From Bartonella elizabethae F9251 = ATCC 49927 (GTDB lineage Bacteria; Pseudomonadota; Alphaproteobacteria; Rhizobiales; Rhizobiaceae): 64,000 nt of DNA. Below, in pieces: positions 1-8,981 of the stretch (within the stretch, counting starts at the first letter, position 1; each line of letters opens with the position of its first letter). The stretch lies in the NCBI RefSeq assembly GCF_000518165.1, contig NZ_JADB01000001.1:310001-374000 (forward strand), read 5' to 3'. Under the pieces are notes generated by a model. That model made no database searches. It was given only the letters and a program-made list of their open reading frames with translations, and was not told the DNA's origin. The position numbers were made by a program, and so were the translations under genes.

Positions 1-3
1 TGT

Positions 4-2097
4 ATGACCCGCACTTTTGCAATTCCTCCCAAAGCATCTAGAATCACTCATAAGGAAATATATCACGGTATTTTTCGTGATGATCCCTATCATTGGCTAC
101 GCGCATCTAACTGGAAAGATGTTTTTAAAAATCCTAACTGTCTTGATTCCAATATTCGACATCATCTCGAAAAAGAAAATGCTTATCAAGCGGCTCAGAT
201 GGCTGATACAAAGCCATTAAGAGATTTGCTTTTTACCGAAATGAAAAGCAGGATCCAAGAGAATGATAGTTCCGTTCCTATAAAAAATGGACCTTTTGCT
301 TACGGATTTTCTTATGTTACCGGAGGGCAACAACCACATTATTTTCGGACACCAAGGAATGGTGGAGAAAAACATGTTTATCTTAATGGAGATCTTTTGG
401 CTGAAGGCAAAGAATATTTCAATTTTGGTTCAGTTCAAGAATCTCCAGATCATAGATATGTTGTATGGACTTATGACGATAAAGGATCGGAATTCTATAC
501 AGCTAAAATTCGTAATTTAGAAACATTATCTGATTTTACGGACACCATAATTGACACATCCGGACAAATTGTGTGGGATGCTCAATCTGAAGGTTTTTTC
601 TATACAAAGTTGGATGAGAACCACCGAACTTCAGAGCTCTATTATCATCGCTTAGACACAGATCAATCACAAGATAAACTTATTTTTCGTGAAGATAATC
701 CAGGTTTTTTCTTAAATGTAAGCGGTTCTAAGCTTCATGATGTTATTTATATTAATATTCATGATCATGAAACCTCAGAGATCTGGTTAATTCCCGCCAA
801 AGCGCCCCTTAGCGTTCCTCAATGTGTGCGAAAACGGCAAAAAGGTGTTGAATATTCACTTACAGAAGGTGGTGATGTCTTTTATATTCTTACTAATTTA
901 GATAATGCAAAGGATTTTAAAATGATGGTTGCGCCGTGTTCAGCTCCGCAATCAGAAAATTGGTCAGAGCTTGTATCTCATCAGCTTGGATGTTTAATCC
1001 TATCCCATGATGCGTATCAAGACTTTCTTATTTGGCTCGAACGCTTTGAAGGACTTCCTCGTATAAAAATTATGGAGCGTACAACGAAACAAATTCATTC
1101 CATTGCTTTTGATGAAGAGGTTTATTCTTTAGGTTTGCAAGGTGCAGCGGAATATAATAGTCAATCCATACGCTTTTCTTATTCATCGATGACAACACCT
1201 GATCAAGTATTTGATTACGAGGTGAAAAGTCGCAAACGAATATTGTTAAAGACACAAATAATTCCCTCTGGCCATAATAAAGATGATTATATAACGCGGC
1301 GTATTATGGCCACCGCAGAGGATGGTGAAAAAATTCCCATCTCACTTTTTTATCATAAAACAACACCTCTTAATGGTTGTGCACCTTGTTTGCTTTACGG
1401 TTATGGTGCTTATGGGATCTCTATACCAGCCAGTTTCAATAGTAATGTCCTCTCTCTCGTAAACAGAGGCTTTATTTATGCTATTGCCCATATTCGTGGA
1501 GGCAAGGAAAAAGGGGTTGAATGGTATGAGAAAGGAAAGCATCTCTTTAAATATAACACATTTACCGATTTTATTGCTTGTGGGCGCTATCTTGTAAACA
1601 GTAAATTCACAGCCCATGATCGGTTGATTGCGCATGGTGGTTCGGCAGGAGGAATGTTGATGGGAGCGATTGCCAATATAGCGCCACAGGATTTTGCTGG
1701 GATTATAGCCAATGTACCTTTTGTGGATGTTTTAACAACGATGCTCGATGCTTCCTTACCCCTAACGCCCCCCGAATGGCCCGAATGGGGAAATCCTCTT
1801 GAATCACAAGAAGATTATAATCTTATAGCTTCTTATTCTCCCTATGATAACGTCAAAGCGCAAAAATATCCCCCTATGCTTGTGATTGCAGGATTAACAG
1901 ATCCTCGTGTAACTTACTGGGAACCTACAAAATGGGTAGCAAAATTGCGTGAGTTAAAAACAGATGATAATGCAATTTTATTGCGTATTAACATGGATTC
2001 AGGGCATGCTGGTGCGGCTGGACGTTTTTCAAAGTTAGAAGAAGTTGCTTATATCTATGCATATATTCTAAAGATAGCAGGAAAAGACTGTTGTTAA
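4..2097 (+). CDS. ptrB: Oligopeptidase B-like serine peptidase (family S9A)
   Basis: A 697-residue protein with the two-part layout of prolyl oligopeptidases: an N-terminal beta-propeller-like region (about 1-420) and a C-terminal alpha/beta-hydrolase domain. The serine motif HGGSAGG puts the catalytic Ser at residue 547. The likely partners are Asp633 in GLTDPRV and His668 in MDSGHAGAAGR, in the spacing usual for S9A. The family cleaves short peptides after basic residues; there is no signal peptide, so a cytoplasmic enzyme is expected. Length matches the family. It converges with the superoxide dismutase gene and is followed by a hairpin. The start lies at the window edge, so its ribosome binding site is not visible. 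Oligopeptidase B is favoured over prolyl endopeptidase by overall character only. Confidence 0.9.
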   Translation: MTRTFAIPPKASRITHKEIYHGIFRDDPYHWLRASNWKDVFKNPNCLDSNIRHHLEKENAYQAAQMADTKPLRDLLFTEMKSRIQENDSSVPIKNGPFAYGFSYVTGGQQPHYFRTPRNGGEKHVYLNGDLLAEGKEYFNFGSVQESPDHRYVVWTYDDKGSEFYTAKIRNLETLSDFTDTIIDTSGQIVWDAQSEGFFYTKLDENHRTSELYYHRLDTDQSQDKLIFREDNPGFFLNVSGSKLHDVIYINIHDHETSEIWLIPAKAPLSVPQCVRKRQKGVEYSLTEGGDVFYILTNLDNAKDFKMMVAPCSAPQSENWSELVSHQLGCLILSHDAYQDFLIWLERFEGLPRIKIMERTTKQIHSIAFDEEVYSLGLQGAAEYNSQSIRFSYSSMTTPDQVFDYEVKSRKRILLKTQIIPSGHNKDDYITRRIMATAEDGEKIPISLFYHKTTPLNGCAPCLLYGYGAYGISIPASFNSNVLSLVNRGFIYAIAHIRGGKEKGVEWYEKGKHLFKYNTFTDFIACGRYLVNSKFTAHDRLIAHGGSAGGMLMGAIANIAPQDFAGIIANVPFVDVLTTMLDASLPLTPPEWPEWGNPLESQEDYNLIASYSPYDNVKAQKYPPMLVIAGLTDPRVTYWEPTKWVAKLRELKTDDNAILLRINMDSGHAGAAGRFSKLEEVAYIYAYILKIAGKDCC

Positions 2098-2118
2098 CCT
2101 ATAATATCTTTATTTGTC

Positions 2119-2149
2119 AGTCCCTATAATTTATAAGATTATAGGGACT
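2119..2149. terminator. Hairpin between convergent genes
   Basis: A perfect 12-bp inverted repeat, AGTCCCTATAAT / ATTATAGGGACT, with a 7-base loop lies between the two convergent stop codons. It has no long T run on either side, so it is a plausible but not classical bidirectional terminator. Confidence 0.6.
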
Positions 2150-2180
2150 ATTATCGACACTAAAAAATTATCGAGACAAC

Positions 2181-2783
2181 TTACAATCCACAATCTTCAT
2201 AAAGTTTGAGAACATAATCCCAATTAATCAAATGATCGACAAAAGCTTCGAGATATTTCGGACGAGCATTGCGGTAGTCAATATAATAAGAATGTTCCCA
2301 CACATCCACACCTAGAATAGGCTGAGCATCATGAACCAAAGGATTTTCACCATTTGGCGTTTTCATAATTTCAAGCTTACCATCTTTAACAGCAACCCAT
2401 GCCCATCCGGAGCCGAATTGGGCACCAGCAGTAGCAATAAAATCAGTACGGAATTTGTCATAACCACCTAGATCAGATTCAATAGCTTTTGCTAGTTTTT
2501 CAGGCAGCTTTTGACCACCACCATCTTTTTTCATCCAATTCCAAAAATGGTTATGATTGTAATATTGCGCTGCATTATTAAACAAACCAACATTTTTTCC
2601 AAAACTTTTTTTCACAATTTCTTCAAGGCTTTCATTTTCCAAGCCTGCGTCTTTTATAAGGTTGTTGGTATTGGTAAGATAAGCGAGATGATGCTTATCA
2701 TGATGATATTCAAGTGTTTCGCGTGACATATAGGGCGCAAGAGCATCGTAATCATAAGGCAATGCAGCCAATTCAAAAGCCAT
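2181..2783 (-). CDS. sodB: Superoxide dismutase, Fe/Mn family (Fe type)
   Basis: A 200-residue cytoplasmic enzyme that converts superoxide to oxygen and hydrogen peroxide. The four metal ligands are visible: His27 in YHHDKHH, His77 in YYNHNHFW, and Asp160 and His164 in DVWEHSYY. The AAQ before the second ligand and the GAQFGSGW motif at 120-127 favour an iron rather than manganese enzyme. Length is normal. The start is supported by GAGGAGA about 9 bases upstream. It stands alone, convergent with the peptidase gene, and has a long AT-rich upstream region in which no operator could be recognised. Confidence 0.95.
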   Translation of the reverse strand: MAFELAALPYDYDALAPYMSRETLEYHHDKHHLAYLTNTNNLIKDAGLENESLEEIVKKSFGKNVGLFNNAAQYYNHNHFWNWMKKDGGGQKLPEKLAKAIESDLGGYDKFRTDFIATAGAQFGSGWAWVAVKDGKLEIMKTPNGENPLVHDAQPILGVDVWEHSYYIDYRNARPKYLEAFVDHLINWDYVLKLYEDCGL

Positions 2784-3689
2784 TTAAAAATCTCCTCGAT
2801 TCTAATTGTTAAGCTCACTCCAATAATCCAATTTGCCATTTGCAGCTCCTAAAAGCAAATGTTGAATGCTTATTGTATTAATTTTTATATTAATTAATTT
2901 TAATATTTTTCTTTTTGCAAAAGGAGCTTTTAAGAAAAATGTATGCTAACCAATCAAAAGGGACACAGGTCTATATAAATAGTGCCTTCTGAAGATTTTT
3001 TACATCTACTAATGGATAAAAATAGCATGATTTTTTGAATAAAAAGTAAAGGGAAAAAGCTCTCATTCTTTGTTTTTATACCTAAAAATATTTTTTGCAA
3101 ATAGCACATAAAATACTTTTAATTTTTTGCAAAATTTTTCAACTTACTGGTGTGAAAGGGTGTTTACAACAGGATATTAAAACATGTTTTTAAGAGATAT
3201 TGCTCAATACGCTTGATTTCATTTCGTAGCGCTATCCCTGAACAATATGACATATAAAACCATTATAACACTATAAAATGAGTGGACATGACCATCTTTA
3301 CACTTAATAAAAGAGCACAGCAGGCTATCATACACTTTGCCAATTCTCAATGTTGTGACAGCTTTTGTTTTAATTGAGTAAGATGAGTTTTGAATGTATC
3401 AAAAAAAGCAGAGCATATGCTCATTTATTAGAGACATAAACGATAAGATTTTCATCTGCTGTTTTTAGAAAATTAATAAAAGAGTAAAATAATTGATGGA
3501 TAAATGGCTGTGACTTGTGTTAAGAAAATAACTCTCTATCCATTTCTATCGGAAATTTTTATCGATGCAGTATCGTAAAAAGCGGAGAGACTTTATAATA
3601 AAAAAGTAAGATCTTTGATTTTCAGATATTGCGTCCAATGGCAGGAATCGCTATAAGGTGCAAAAGTAATTATGAGGTGTATTTTCTTT
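2784..3689. other. Intergenic region, no gene seen
   Basis: About 900 bases of AT-rich sequence between sodB and tRNA-Gln. It must hold the sodB promoter and the tRNA promoter. I see no open frame with a ribosome binding site, no insertion sequence and no clear repeat. Confidence 0.6.
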
Positions 3690-3764
3690 TGGGGTATAGC
3701 CAAGCGGTAAGGCACCGGTTTTTGGTACCGGCATTCCCTGGTTCGAATCCAGGTACCCCAGCCA
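3690..3764 (+). tRNA. tRNA-Gln(UUG), CCA encoded
   Basis: A cloverleaf can be drawn by hand. The 7-bp acceptor stem is TGGGGTA/TACCCCA. The anticodon stem CCGGT/ACCGG closes the loop TTTTGGT, giving anticodon TTG, and the T arm contains GGTTCGAATCC. The discriminator is G3761, followed by genomic CCA at 3762-3764. The phage-type integrase gene begins to be read toward this tRNA only 77 bases away, so the tRNA neighbourhood is the probable landing site of the island. Confidence 0.97.
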
Positions 3765-3811
3765 TGATTTAATGAAATCAATGAGTTATCAGAAAGTGCG
3801 GGACTTTTATA

Positions 3812-3857
3812 TCCGTTGATTCTTTTAACTTATTTTCTGTCTATCCCGAACCTTTTT
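3812..3857. repeat. Left copy of island-flanking direct repeat (candidate attL)
   Basis: These 46 bases match 22948-22993 at 45 positions, and weaker similarity extends left to about 3765. The copy overlaps the last codons of the integrase gene and the spacer between it and tRNA-Gln. It is either an attachment site or the duplicated 3' end of a related integrase. Confidence 0.7.
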
Positions 3858-5091
3858 GTAGCTTTTTAATTGATTCTATTGCGAGACGTTTACGATCTGC
3901 GCTTTTTGTGTAAAGAGATGCCATATTATCTTCAGTCCAGCCAAACAGTGCTTTCATTTGTGAAACTGTAGCACCGGCATTAGCCGCACGTGTTGCTGCC
4001 AATTTTCTCAAGCCATGGGCTGATTTTTTTATTCCTGACGCATTGCAAGCTTTACGAAATAGGTTGCCAAAACTTTCTTTAGTCAGTTTTTTACCTTCTT
4101 TTCCGCAAATAAATGTTTCATCACCTATGGGACCAATTTTAAGGGTTTCTGCTAGTTCCGGTAAAATAGGAAGAAAAACATCTGTTTTAAATTGACTCTT
4201 TTCTGTTTTGAGATGAATAATATTATCTTTAACATCTTTCCAGCCAATGCGAACGGCATCACCACGGCGTAAGCCCGTATACAAAAGCACATCAATCCAA
4301 ACACGTTCATGCGTACCGACAGACCAATGATGATAATATTTATCTATGTCTTCTTCTAACCATGGGGTGAAACCTTCTGCGTTAAAGGATTTTGGTGGTT
4401 TTATGTTAAAAGCAGGATTTCTGTTTAAAAGAGCATTATCAACCGCCCAATTAAAAAGACCATTTAAAGCCGTTAAAAAGTGTCTTGCTGCTGCGGGAGA
4501 ATTGCGTCTTCTTTCTACAGCATCAAGAATATGTTGTTTTTCTATACTTTTATACGCGCGATTACCAATATGTTTAGAAATATTGTTTAGAATTCTATAT
4601 TTAACTTTTTTCGTTGACTCTGATTGATTATGCCATTGCATGCTTTGTAAATACTGATGCAATAACCAATCGAAAGAGCCCTCTACAAGTCTGGTTTGTT
4701 TTGTTTTCTTGGAGGTGCCATTTTGCGCATGCTTAAGGGCAAGCATATAACTGTCAACAAACTCTTGCGTTCCGTAAACTCCTTCAATCCGAACCCGTGG
4801 TCCATGACCAATACGGACATACCATATAATTTTACCATGGCGTGTGCGTTCACGAACAAGATATGGTGGACGACGTTTGGGCATGATTAGAACTCTTTCG
4901 TTTTCAAGAGGTGGAAAATCTTCAATACTGTAAGTATTATTCCTTGTTGTTGATGGTGTTATAGTTTTATTGATATGAATTAATAACTCTCCAGTGGGTT
5001 TGATTTCTACAACCTTTGCTCCTTGTTTTTTGGCTTCTCTTAAAGCGCGTGCAATGGCTGGTTGTGTTATGGTAGGTGGGCGGTGTGCCAT
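3841..5091 (-). CDS. int: Phage-type tyrosine recombinase (integrase)
   Basis: A 416-residue site-specific recombinase. The C-terminal catalytic domain shows Arg275 in TGLRRGD, His359 and Arg362 in HGLRK, and the nucleophile Tyr394 in MASLYTKS. The N-terminal half should carry the arm-binding and core-binding domains. The start is supported by AGGGGAAT upstream. The gene lies at the left end of the island, reads toward tRNA-Gln, and its last codons are inside the flanking repeat. It appears intact, unlike many neighbours. A copy of a short promoter-region element shared with the ERF gene lies immediately upstream (5114-5151). Confidence 0.93.
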   Translation of the reverse strand: MAHRPPTITQPAIARALREAKKQGAKVVEIKPTGELLIHINKTITPSTTRNNTYSIEDFPPLENERVLIMPKRRPPYLVRERTRHGKIIWYVRIGHGPRVRIEGVYGTQEFVDSYMLALKHAQNGTSKKTKQTRLVEGSFDWLLHQYLQSMQWHNQSESTKKVKYRILNNISKHIGNRAYKSIEKQHILDAVERRRNSPAAARHFLTALNGLFNWAVDNALLNRNPAFNIKPPKSFNAEGFTPWLEEDIDKYYHHWSVGTHERVWIDVLLYTGLRRGDAVRIGWKDVKDNIIHLKTEKSQFKTDVFLPILPELAETLKIGPIGDETFICGKEGKKLTKESFGNLFRKACNASGIKKSAHGLRKLAATRAANAGATVSQMKALFGWTEDNMASLYTKSADRKRLAIESIKKLQKGSG

Positions 5092-5113
5092 GTCTATTCC
5101 CCTTAATTTAGGT

Positions 5114-5151
5114 GCAATTCACCCGTGTTGTGAATCACGTATTGATTAAAA
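5114..5151 (-). promoter_or_regulatory. Upstream element shared by int and ERF genes, copy 1
   Basis: A 38-base element matching 6613-6650 at about 32 positions (25 of the first 28). It contains the inverted repeat ATTCAC/GTGAAT with 7 bases between and sits just upstream of the integrase start. The shared position before two minus-strand genes suggests a common regulator or promoter; this is inference. Confidence 0.55.
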
Positions 5152-5166
5152 TTATTATGAAAGGGT

Positions 5167-5194
5167 GGGGGTGCTGGGAGGAGAGAGCACCCCC
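5167..5194 (-). terminator. Strong hairpin after the YqaJ gene
   Basis: A perfect 9-bp GC-rich stem GGGGGTGCT/AGCACCCCC with a 10-base loop lies directly downstream of the YqaJ stop codon. There is no T run, so it may be an attenuator, an mRNA end or a processing site rather than a simple terminator. Confidence 0.5.
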
Positions 5195-5200
5195 ATAACA

Positions 5201-5824
5201 TCAAGCGGCTTTCGTCAAAATTTTTTGCATCTCTTGTTCTATTTCTGCTAAAAAGATTTCGACCGCTTGATTGATTTGTTCAATTTGTTCTTCATCACGG
5301 TTGATGCGCTTGATCTTCATTCTCAAACTAGTAGATTTGCCTACAAAGTTTGGATTATAGCTAACAAAATCACACCATTTACGTCCAGTGCATGCCATTT
5401 GGAATTGCATTTGCGCGTGATATTCTGGCTTGATATTACTATCGATAAAAAAGCGTAGATGATTTGGTGATTGTGGGCATTTAATCTCAACTAAACCATC
5501 TTCACCAACAAACCCATCTGGACTTGCACCAGCCATTTGAATTGTGGGATGTTGAATAAAGCCGCATTGAGTGATTTCAGTATCATAAATGAATGCATAT
5601 TCTCTCAAGGCATCTTCTTCATGTTCAATGCCCCATTGCATAGCCGGTGTTGTATAAGATTGGCTTATTTCCTCTGTTAATCGCTCTGTCATAAGCTTTA
5701 TTTTGTAGTCTTCATATTTGCTTGTAGGCATTCCCTTGGCTGTTTTACTGAGTACGTTATAAACGTTTGAAGCGGTGACTTTACCTAAACGGGCTTGAAA
5801 CCATTCTGCTGTTCTTTGTTCCAT
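5201..5824 (-). CDS. YqaJ-family phage recombination exonuclease
   Basis: A 207-residue protein of the lambda-exonuclease/YqaJ nuclease family. The catalytic core is visible as GASPDGFVGEDGLVEIKCP, with Asp103, Glu113 and Lys115 as expected metal-binding and catalytic residues; a conserved MQWGIEHE motif lies at 62-69. These enzymes chew the 5' strand at double-strand ends and hand single strands to an annealing protein, here the ERF gene directly upstream (one base separates them). Length is normal and the frame is intact. Since the annealing partner is frameshifted, the pair probably no longer works together. Confidence 0.88.
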   Translation of the reverse strand: MEQRTAEWFQARLGKVTASNVYNVLSKTAKGMPTSKYEDYKIKLMTERLTEEISQSYTTPAMQWGIEHEEDALREYAFIYDTEITQCGFIQHPTIQMAGASPDGFVGEDGLVEIKCPQSPNHLRFFIDSNIKPEYHAQMQFQMACTGRKWCDFVSYNPNFVGKSTSLRMKIKRINRDEEQIEQINQAVEIFLAEIEQEMQKILTKAA

Positions 5825-5825
5825 T

Positions 5826-6591
5826 TCACACCGCCTTTTGTTGCTCTTGTTGTGCTTTATTCATTTGCGAGCGTTGCTTTTTTTTCAAAGCAAACAAAAC
5901 GGTTTGTGCTTGTTTATAAGACATCTGTGTTAGGCTTTTTACTCCTATGAAAGAAATAATATCGCTTTCCTTTGATTGTGTCTGTTCCATTAATTCTTTG
6001 ATTTCATTCATCTGTTCAGAAGAGATACCAGAAAGAATTTTGACTCCATCTGTATCGTCTTCTTTTCTTGCTACATTAAGAAGCATGCCTAGCAGGTATC
6101 TTCGTGCATAGGTAATTGTAGAGCCAACCGCTTGTATGCTGTTTTTGCTCCCTGTTGTGTCAAAGGGAAATGTTCCTTGTGTTGATATTTCATTCCCTGA
6201 TTTATGTGTTAAAGTCATTTCTACGGTTATACCGTTTGAATTCTGTTCTTTGATCTGAGAAAACAAGGCAAAGTGATGTTTTGCAAGAGGTTCCTTGATT
6301 GCATCAATATATTTATCAAGCGTTGTATAGATACTTTTAGTATGTGTATTAAGGGCATTTTGTTCGATGTTTTTGATATTCCATTTGCATAGTAGAAAGA
6401 TCACGGACAAAGTTCTGGCGCTCTTGTCGTTCTATCTCCTTTTCTCGCAATTCAAGAAGGCTCTTGAGACGATCCAGATCAACATCACTTTGTAAAGCTC
6501 TTTCTAAAATAAGCTCCATAGCTGTAGAGTTGGTTTCACAAGCGTTTGTTTTTTCTACTAATTCTGTTTGTGTGGTACTTAGTTCTCTCAT
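5826..6591 (-). pseudogene. ERF-family single-strand annealing protein, frameshifted
   Basis: Two overlapping frames together encode one ERF-type protein. The upstream frame reads from ATG 6591 (MRELSTTQTE...) to STMQMEYQ. The downstream frame picks up as NIEQNALNTHTKS... and runs to the stop before the YqaJ gene, with the conserved stretch AVGSTITYARRYLL. The break is in a T5 run at 6370-6374 (plus strand), one base too long for a continuous frame. Start 6591 is preferred over 6606 because GGAGG lies 8 bases before it. The family binds single-stranded DNA and promotes annealing with phage exonucleases. It could also be a sequencing error, but nearby genes show the same kind of lesion. Confidence 0.8.
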
Positions 6592-6612
6592 CTTGATTTC
6601 CTCCATTAAAGC

Positions 6613-6650
6613 GCAATTCCCCCGTGGCGTGAATCACGTATGTGTTAAAA
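6613..6650 (-). promoter_or_regulatory. Upstream element shared by int and ERF genes, copy 2
   Basis: Second copy of the element at 5114-5151, immediately upstream of the ERF start. Here one arm of the inverted repeat is degenerate (ATTCCC against GTGAAT). Confidence 0.5.
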
Positions 6651-6704
6651 GTTGTTTGATTTGATTGTTAGAAAGGATTGTAATCCTCTGTTAAAGGTTC
6701 GCGG

Positions 6705-7075
6705 TTATCGCCAATCAACGTACGCACCACCATAAATTTTTGCGTCACCATAAATACGTGTATTACCGTAAATTTCTGCGCGACCGCTAACACGTGCTTC
6801 ATCGTAAATGCTTGCATTACCGTAAACATGCGCATTATTGAAAATTTGTGCTTCATCAAAAATTTGTGCATTTTGATAAATACGTGCATCTCCAAAAACA
6901 CAAGCTTTATACCAAACCCAGCAGTCTCCTTTATGACTTAAGTTGTTTCCCTTTTCTAAAAACCGCCTAGATCACCAGTCTTAAGATCTCCAAAGTCTTT
7001 TAAAGCACGTATGCGGTGGAGAGTGTGACCATCAACTTCGATTGTCTCATCAGTAAGTTCGTACTTCTTTTCCAT
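6705..7075 (-). pseudogene. Hexapeptide-repeat phage protein, paralogue 1, frameshifted
   Basis: The gene starts at ATG 7075 with the module MEKKYELTDETIEVDGHTLHRIRAL..., shared almost letter for letter with the next gene. It would continue into short repeats of the type (N/E)A.(I/V)Y(G/D) that resemble a left-handed beta-helix. The frame breaks at an A5 run (6958-6962). Adding one A restores an open frame that runs on in repeats to a TAA at 6705-6707. Its start lies 9 bases after the corrected stop of the neighbouring paralogue, so they form one unit. The function of this family is not known to me; acyltransferase-like helices and phage surface proteins use similar repeats. Confidence 0.7.
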
Positions 7076-7084
7076 GATTATCGC

Positions 7085-7830
7085 CTACCTTAAAACAGTG
7101 TCGTTTCCGGATACTTTTGTATTTCCGGTTACTTTAGCACTATCACAAACAATAGAACCACCAAACACACGAGCATTACCAGAGACTTCTGCGTTACCAC
7201 CAACCTTAGCTTTTTCATAAACATGCGCTCCGTCATAAATCTTGGCTTCACCAGTAATTTTAGCCTTTCCAAAAATACGAACATTAAAAGAAACTTCTGC
7301 AAAGCCAAAACTTTGGCGTCATTAAAAATTTCTGCATTATCGTAAATTTTTGCTTGGTCACAAATTATTGCATCATGGTATATTCTTGCTTTGCCATAAA
7401 CTTCTGCAAAGCCAAAAACTTTGGCATTACCATAGATGTAGGCATCACCAGCAACTCTTGCTTTGTTATAAACTTCGGCATTATCGTAAATTGTGGCATC
7501 TTCACAAATACACGCTGTATCAGAAATTTTTGCATATCCATAAATAAAGGCGTCATTAAATATCTGGGCATCATCACAAACATGGGCATTCCCATAAATC
7601 TTAGCATTGTCATAAACCTTGGCATTATGATAGACACGTGCATAATCATAAACCCAAGCATTATTAGCAATCCAACAGTCGTCTTCATGGCTTAAGTTCC
7701 TTTCATGTTCAATAAAGCCACCTAGATCACCAGTCTTAAGATCTCCAAAGTCTCTTAAAGCGCGTATGCGGTGAAGAGTGTGACCATCAACTTCGATTGA
7801 CTCATCTGTTAGTTCGTATTTCTTTTCCAT
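7085..7830 (-). pseudogene. Hexapeptide-repeat phage protein, paralogue 2, frameshifted
   Basis: The protein starts at ATG 7830 (AAAGGAAA upstream) with an N-terminal module of about 45 residues (IEVDGHTLHRIRALRDFGDLKTGDLGGFIE). It is followed by some twenty repeats such as YDNAKIYGNAHV, predicted to stack as a beta-helix. The frame is lost at an A4 run (7307-7310); an otherwise identical internal motif at 7414-7420 has A5. With the base restored, the repeats continue to a TAG at 7085-7087, giving about 248 residues. Without it the product ends at 7129 in an unrelated basic, hydrophobic tail. It is co-directional with the 7923-8327 gene and paralogue 1. Confidence 0.75.
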
Positions 7831-7922
7831 GATTTATTTCCTTTAAGTTAGACTCTCCCTTTGTCGCTCTTGAGAAAGAGCGACATTGGTTTGTGTGATA
7901 ATTTTTTGAAAAAGGGGTGCTT

Positions 7923-8327
7923 TTAGAAACGTGACGTATAGCTTGGGTAGTTTGGAAGGACATCCCAAGGAGTTAAACGGTGCTGTTCTTCATAGGTACC
8001 GTAGACCTCATCATTATATCTTTCTTTTGCTAAATCATCTAAAAGGTCATTGTAAGTATCACTTTCGCGTATAAAGTAATGAACTACACTCTCCTCATGG
8101 AGATGGTCGATATTTTCTTCTACATATGCTTCAGCAATCTCTTCAGAAATGTCTTCACAACTCTTTTCAGAAGGATTTATGCGAAAGATTTGTATAACAT
8201 CATCTACCCCATAAACAATGCTTAGAATTTGGCTTGCATCAAGTGGTCCACCTTCTGCAATGTGTTGATCTTTATCGAAGTAGATTAAAAGAATTTCATT
8301 AGAATTTATAAGAATTGGCTTTTCCAT
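7923..8327 (-). CDS. Hypothetical acidic phage protein
   Basis: A 134-residue acidic protein that I do not recognise. It has no signal peptide or membrane segment. The middle is rich in Asp and Glu (SEKSCEDISEEIAEAYVEENIDHLHEE). The start is well supported by GGGAGGAG. It is the first gene of the leftward unit that continues into the two hexapeptide-repeat genes, and a large palindrome upstream (8388-8435) probably controls that unit. Confidence 0.7.
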   Translation of the reverse strand: MEKPILINSNEILLIYFDKDQHIAEGGPLDASQILSIVYGVDDVIQIFRINPSEKSCEDISEEIAEAYVEENIDHLHEESVVHYFIRESDTYNDLLDDLAKERYNDEVYGTYEEQHRLTPWDVLPNYPSYTSRF

Positions 8328-8387
8328 AATTGCTCCTCCCTAACGCCTTTTGGCAATCGTTTGTGTGTGGTTTATGGAATATATATA

Positions 8388-8435
8388 ATACGCATAATGC
8401 ATACCTGTCAACAATAAAATATGCATTATGTGTAT
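8388..8435. promoter_or_regulatory. Long inverted repeat, likely phage repressor operator
   Basis: The arms ATACGCATAATGCATA (8388-8403) and TATGCATTATGTGTAT (8420-8435) are inverted copies matching at 15 of 16 positions, with a 16-base spacer. The core CATAATGCAT recurs before the Cro-like gene (9024-9033), so one regulator may bind both places. Confidence 0.65.
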
Positions 8436-8510
8436 TTTATTTTAAACGATATAAAAATCTTGTAAGAAGATTTTTTTCTAAATGACGATTCTCATGAAAG
8501 GGGAAAGTGA

Positions 8511-8687
8511 ATGGTTATGAAAATAATAAAAGGTGATATAGAATTAGATAACAAAATTATGCAGCTGGTTTCTACGTTTAGTAATGAAAGAAAAAAAGCT
8601 TTTATTTTTTTTCTTTTGCATGCAGGCGATTTAAAAGGTGAAGAATTGTTTCTTTATCTGGCTGAGTTGTTTTTTGTAGTAGATTAA
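8511..8687 (+). CDS. Possible small 58-residue protein
   Basis: An ATG with AAAGGGGAAAG just upstream opens a 58-codon frame (MVMKIIKGDIELDNKIMQ...). It faces the 8388-8435 operator, as a divergent gene would. It overlaps the 3' end of the repressor gene by 86 bases on the opposite strand, which weakens the call. No family recognised. Confidence 0.3.
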   Translation: MVMKIIKGDIELDNKIMQLVSTFSNERKKAFIFFLLHAGDLKGEELFLYLAELFFVVD

Positions 8688-8955
8688 TAATTTGCTCATC
8701 AACGGTTTGTTTTGTGGCGGGGATTGGAAAGGAGGGGCCATCTCCCTCTCCGGTTAATAACCACCCTTCACTAATTCTAAATGCTTTTGCATATTTTGCA
8801 GATGCCCGTGATATTCCTCTTAATCCTTGTTCGTGCTGTATATAGCTAGAGTAGTTCCAGCCAAAATATCTAGCTGCTTCTTTTGCACTCCTAAAACCGC
8901 GCGCTAAACGCGCTTTTATTAATCTAGCAGATTGGTCTATCGTGTTACTAAGCAT
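8602..8955 (-). CDS. Cro/C1-type helix-turn-helix repressor
   Basis: A 117-residue protein starting MLSNTIDQSARLIKARLARG, with a helix-turn-helix of the XRE type at about 8-65 (SAKEAARYFGWNYSSYIQHEQGLRG as the recognition region). ATG 8955 has AAGGAG 7 bases upstream; a longer open frame upstream is not credible. It diverges from the Cro-like gene at 9044 with palindromes between, the layout of a lysogeny switch. There is no peptidase domain, so self-cleavage on DNA damage is not expected. Confidence 0.8.
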   Translation of the reverse strand: MLSNTIDQSARLIKARLARGFRSAKEAARYFGWNYSSYIQHEQGLRGISRASAKYAKAFRISEGWLLTGEGDGPSFPIPATKQTVDEQIINLLQKTTQPDKETILHLLNRLHAKEKK

Positions 8956-8981
8956 TTTTATCTCCTTAAATATATTCATAT

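Noticed and set aside
3690-3764. tRNA 3' end as the exact attachment core
   Set aside because: The 3' end of the tRNA is not recognisably duplicated at the right end; the strong repeat starts about 48 bases downstream of it.
5114-6650. The two upstream elements as a CRISPR-like repeat
   Set aside because: Only two copies 1.5 kb apart with genes between them; no spacer array.
7354-7695. Long plus-strand open frames opposite the hexapeptide-repeat genes
   Set aside because: They are shadows: the repetitive minus-strand codons keep other frames open, and there is no ribosome binding site.
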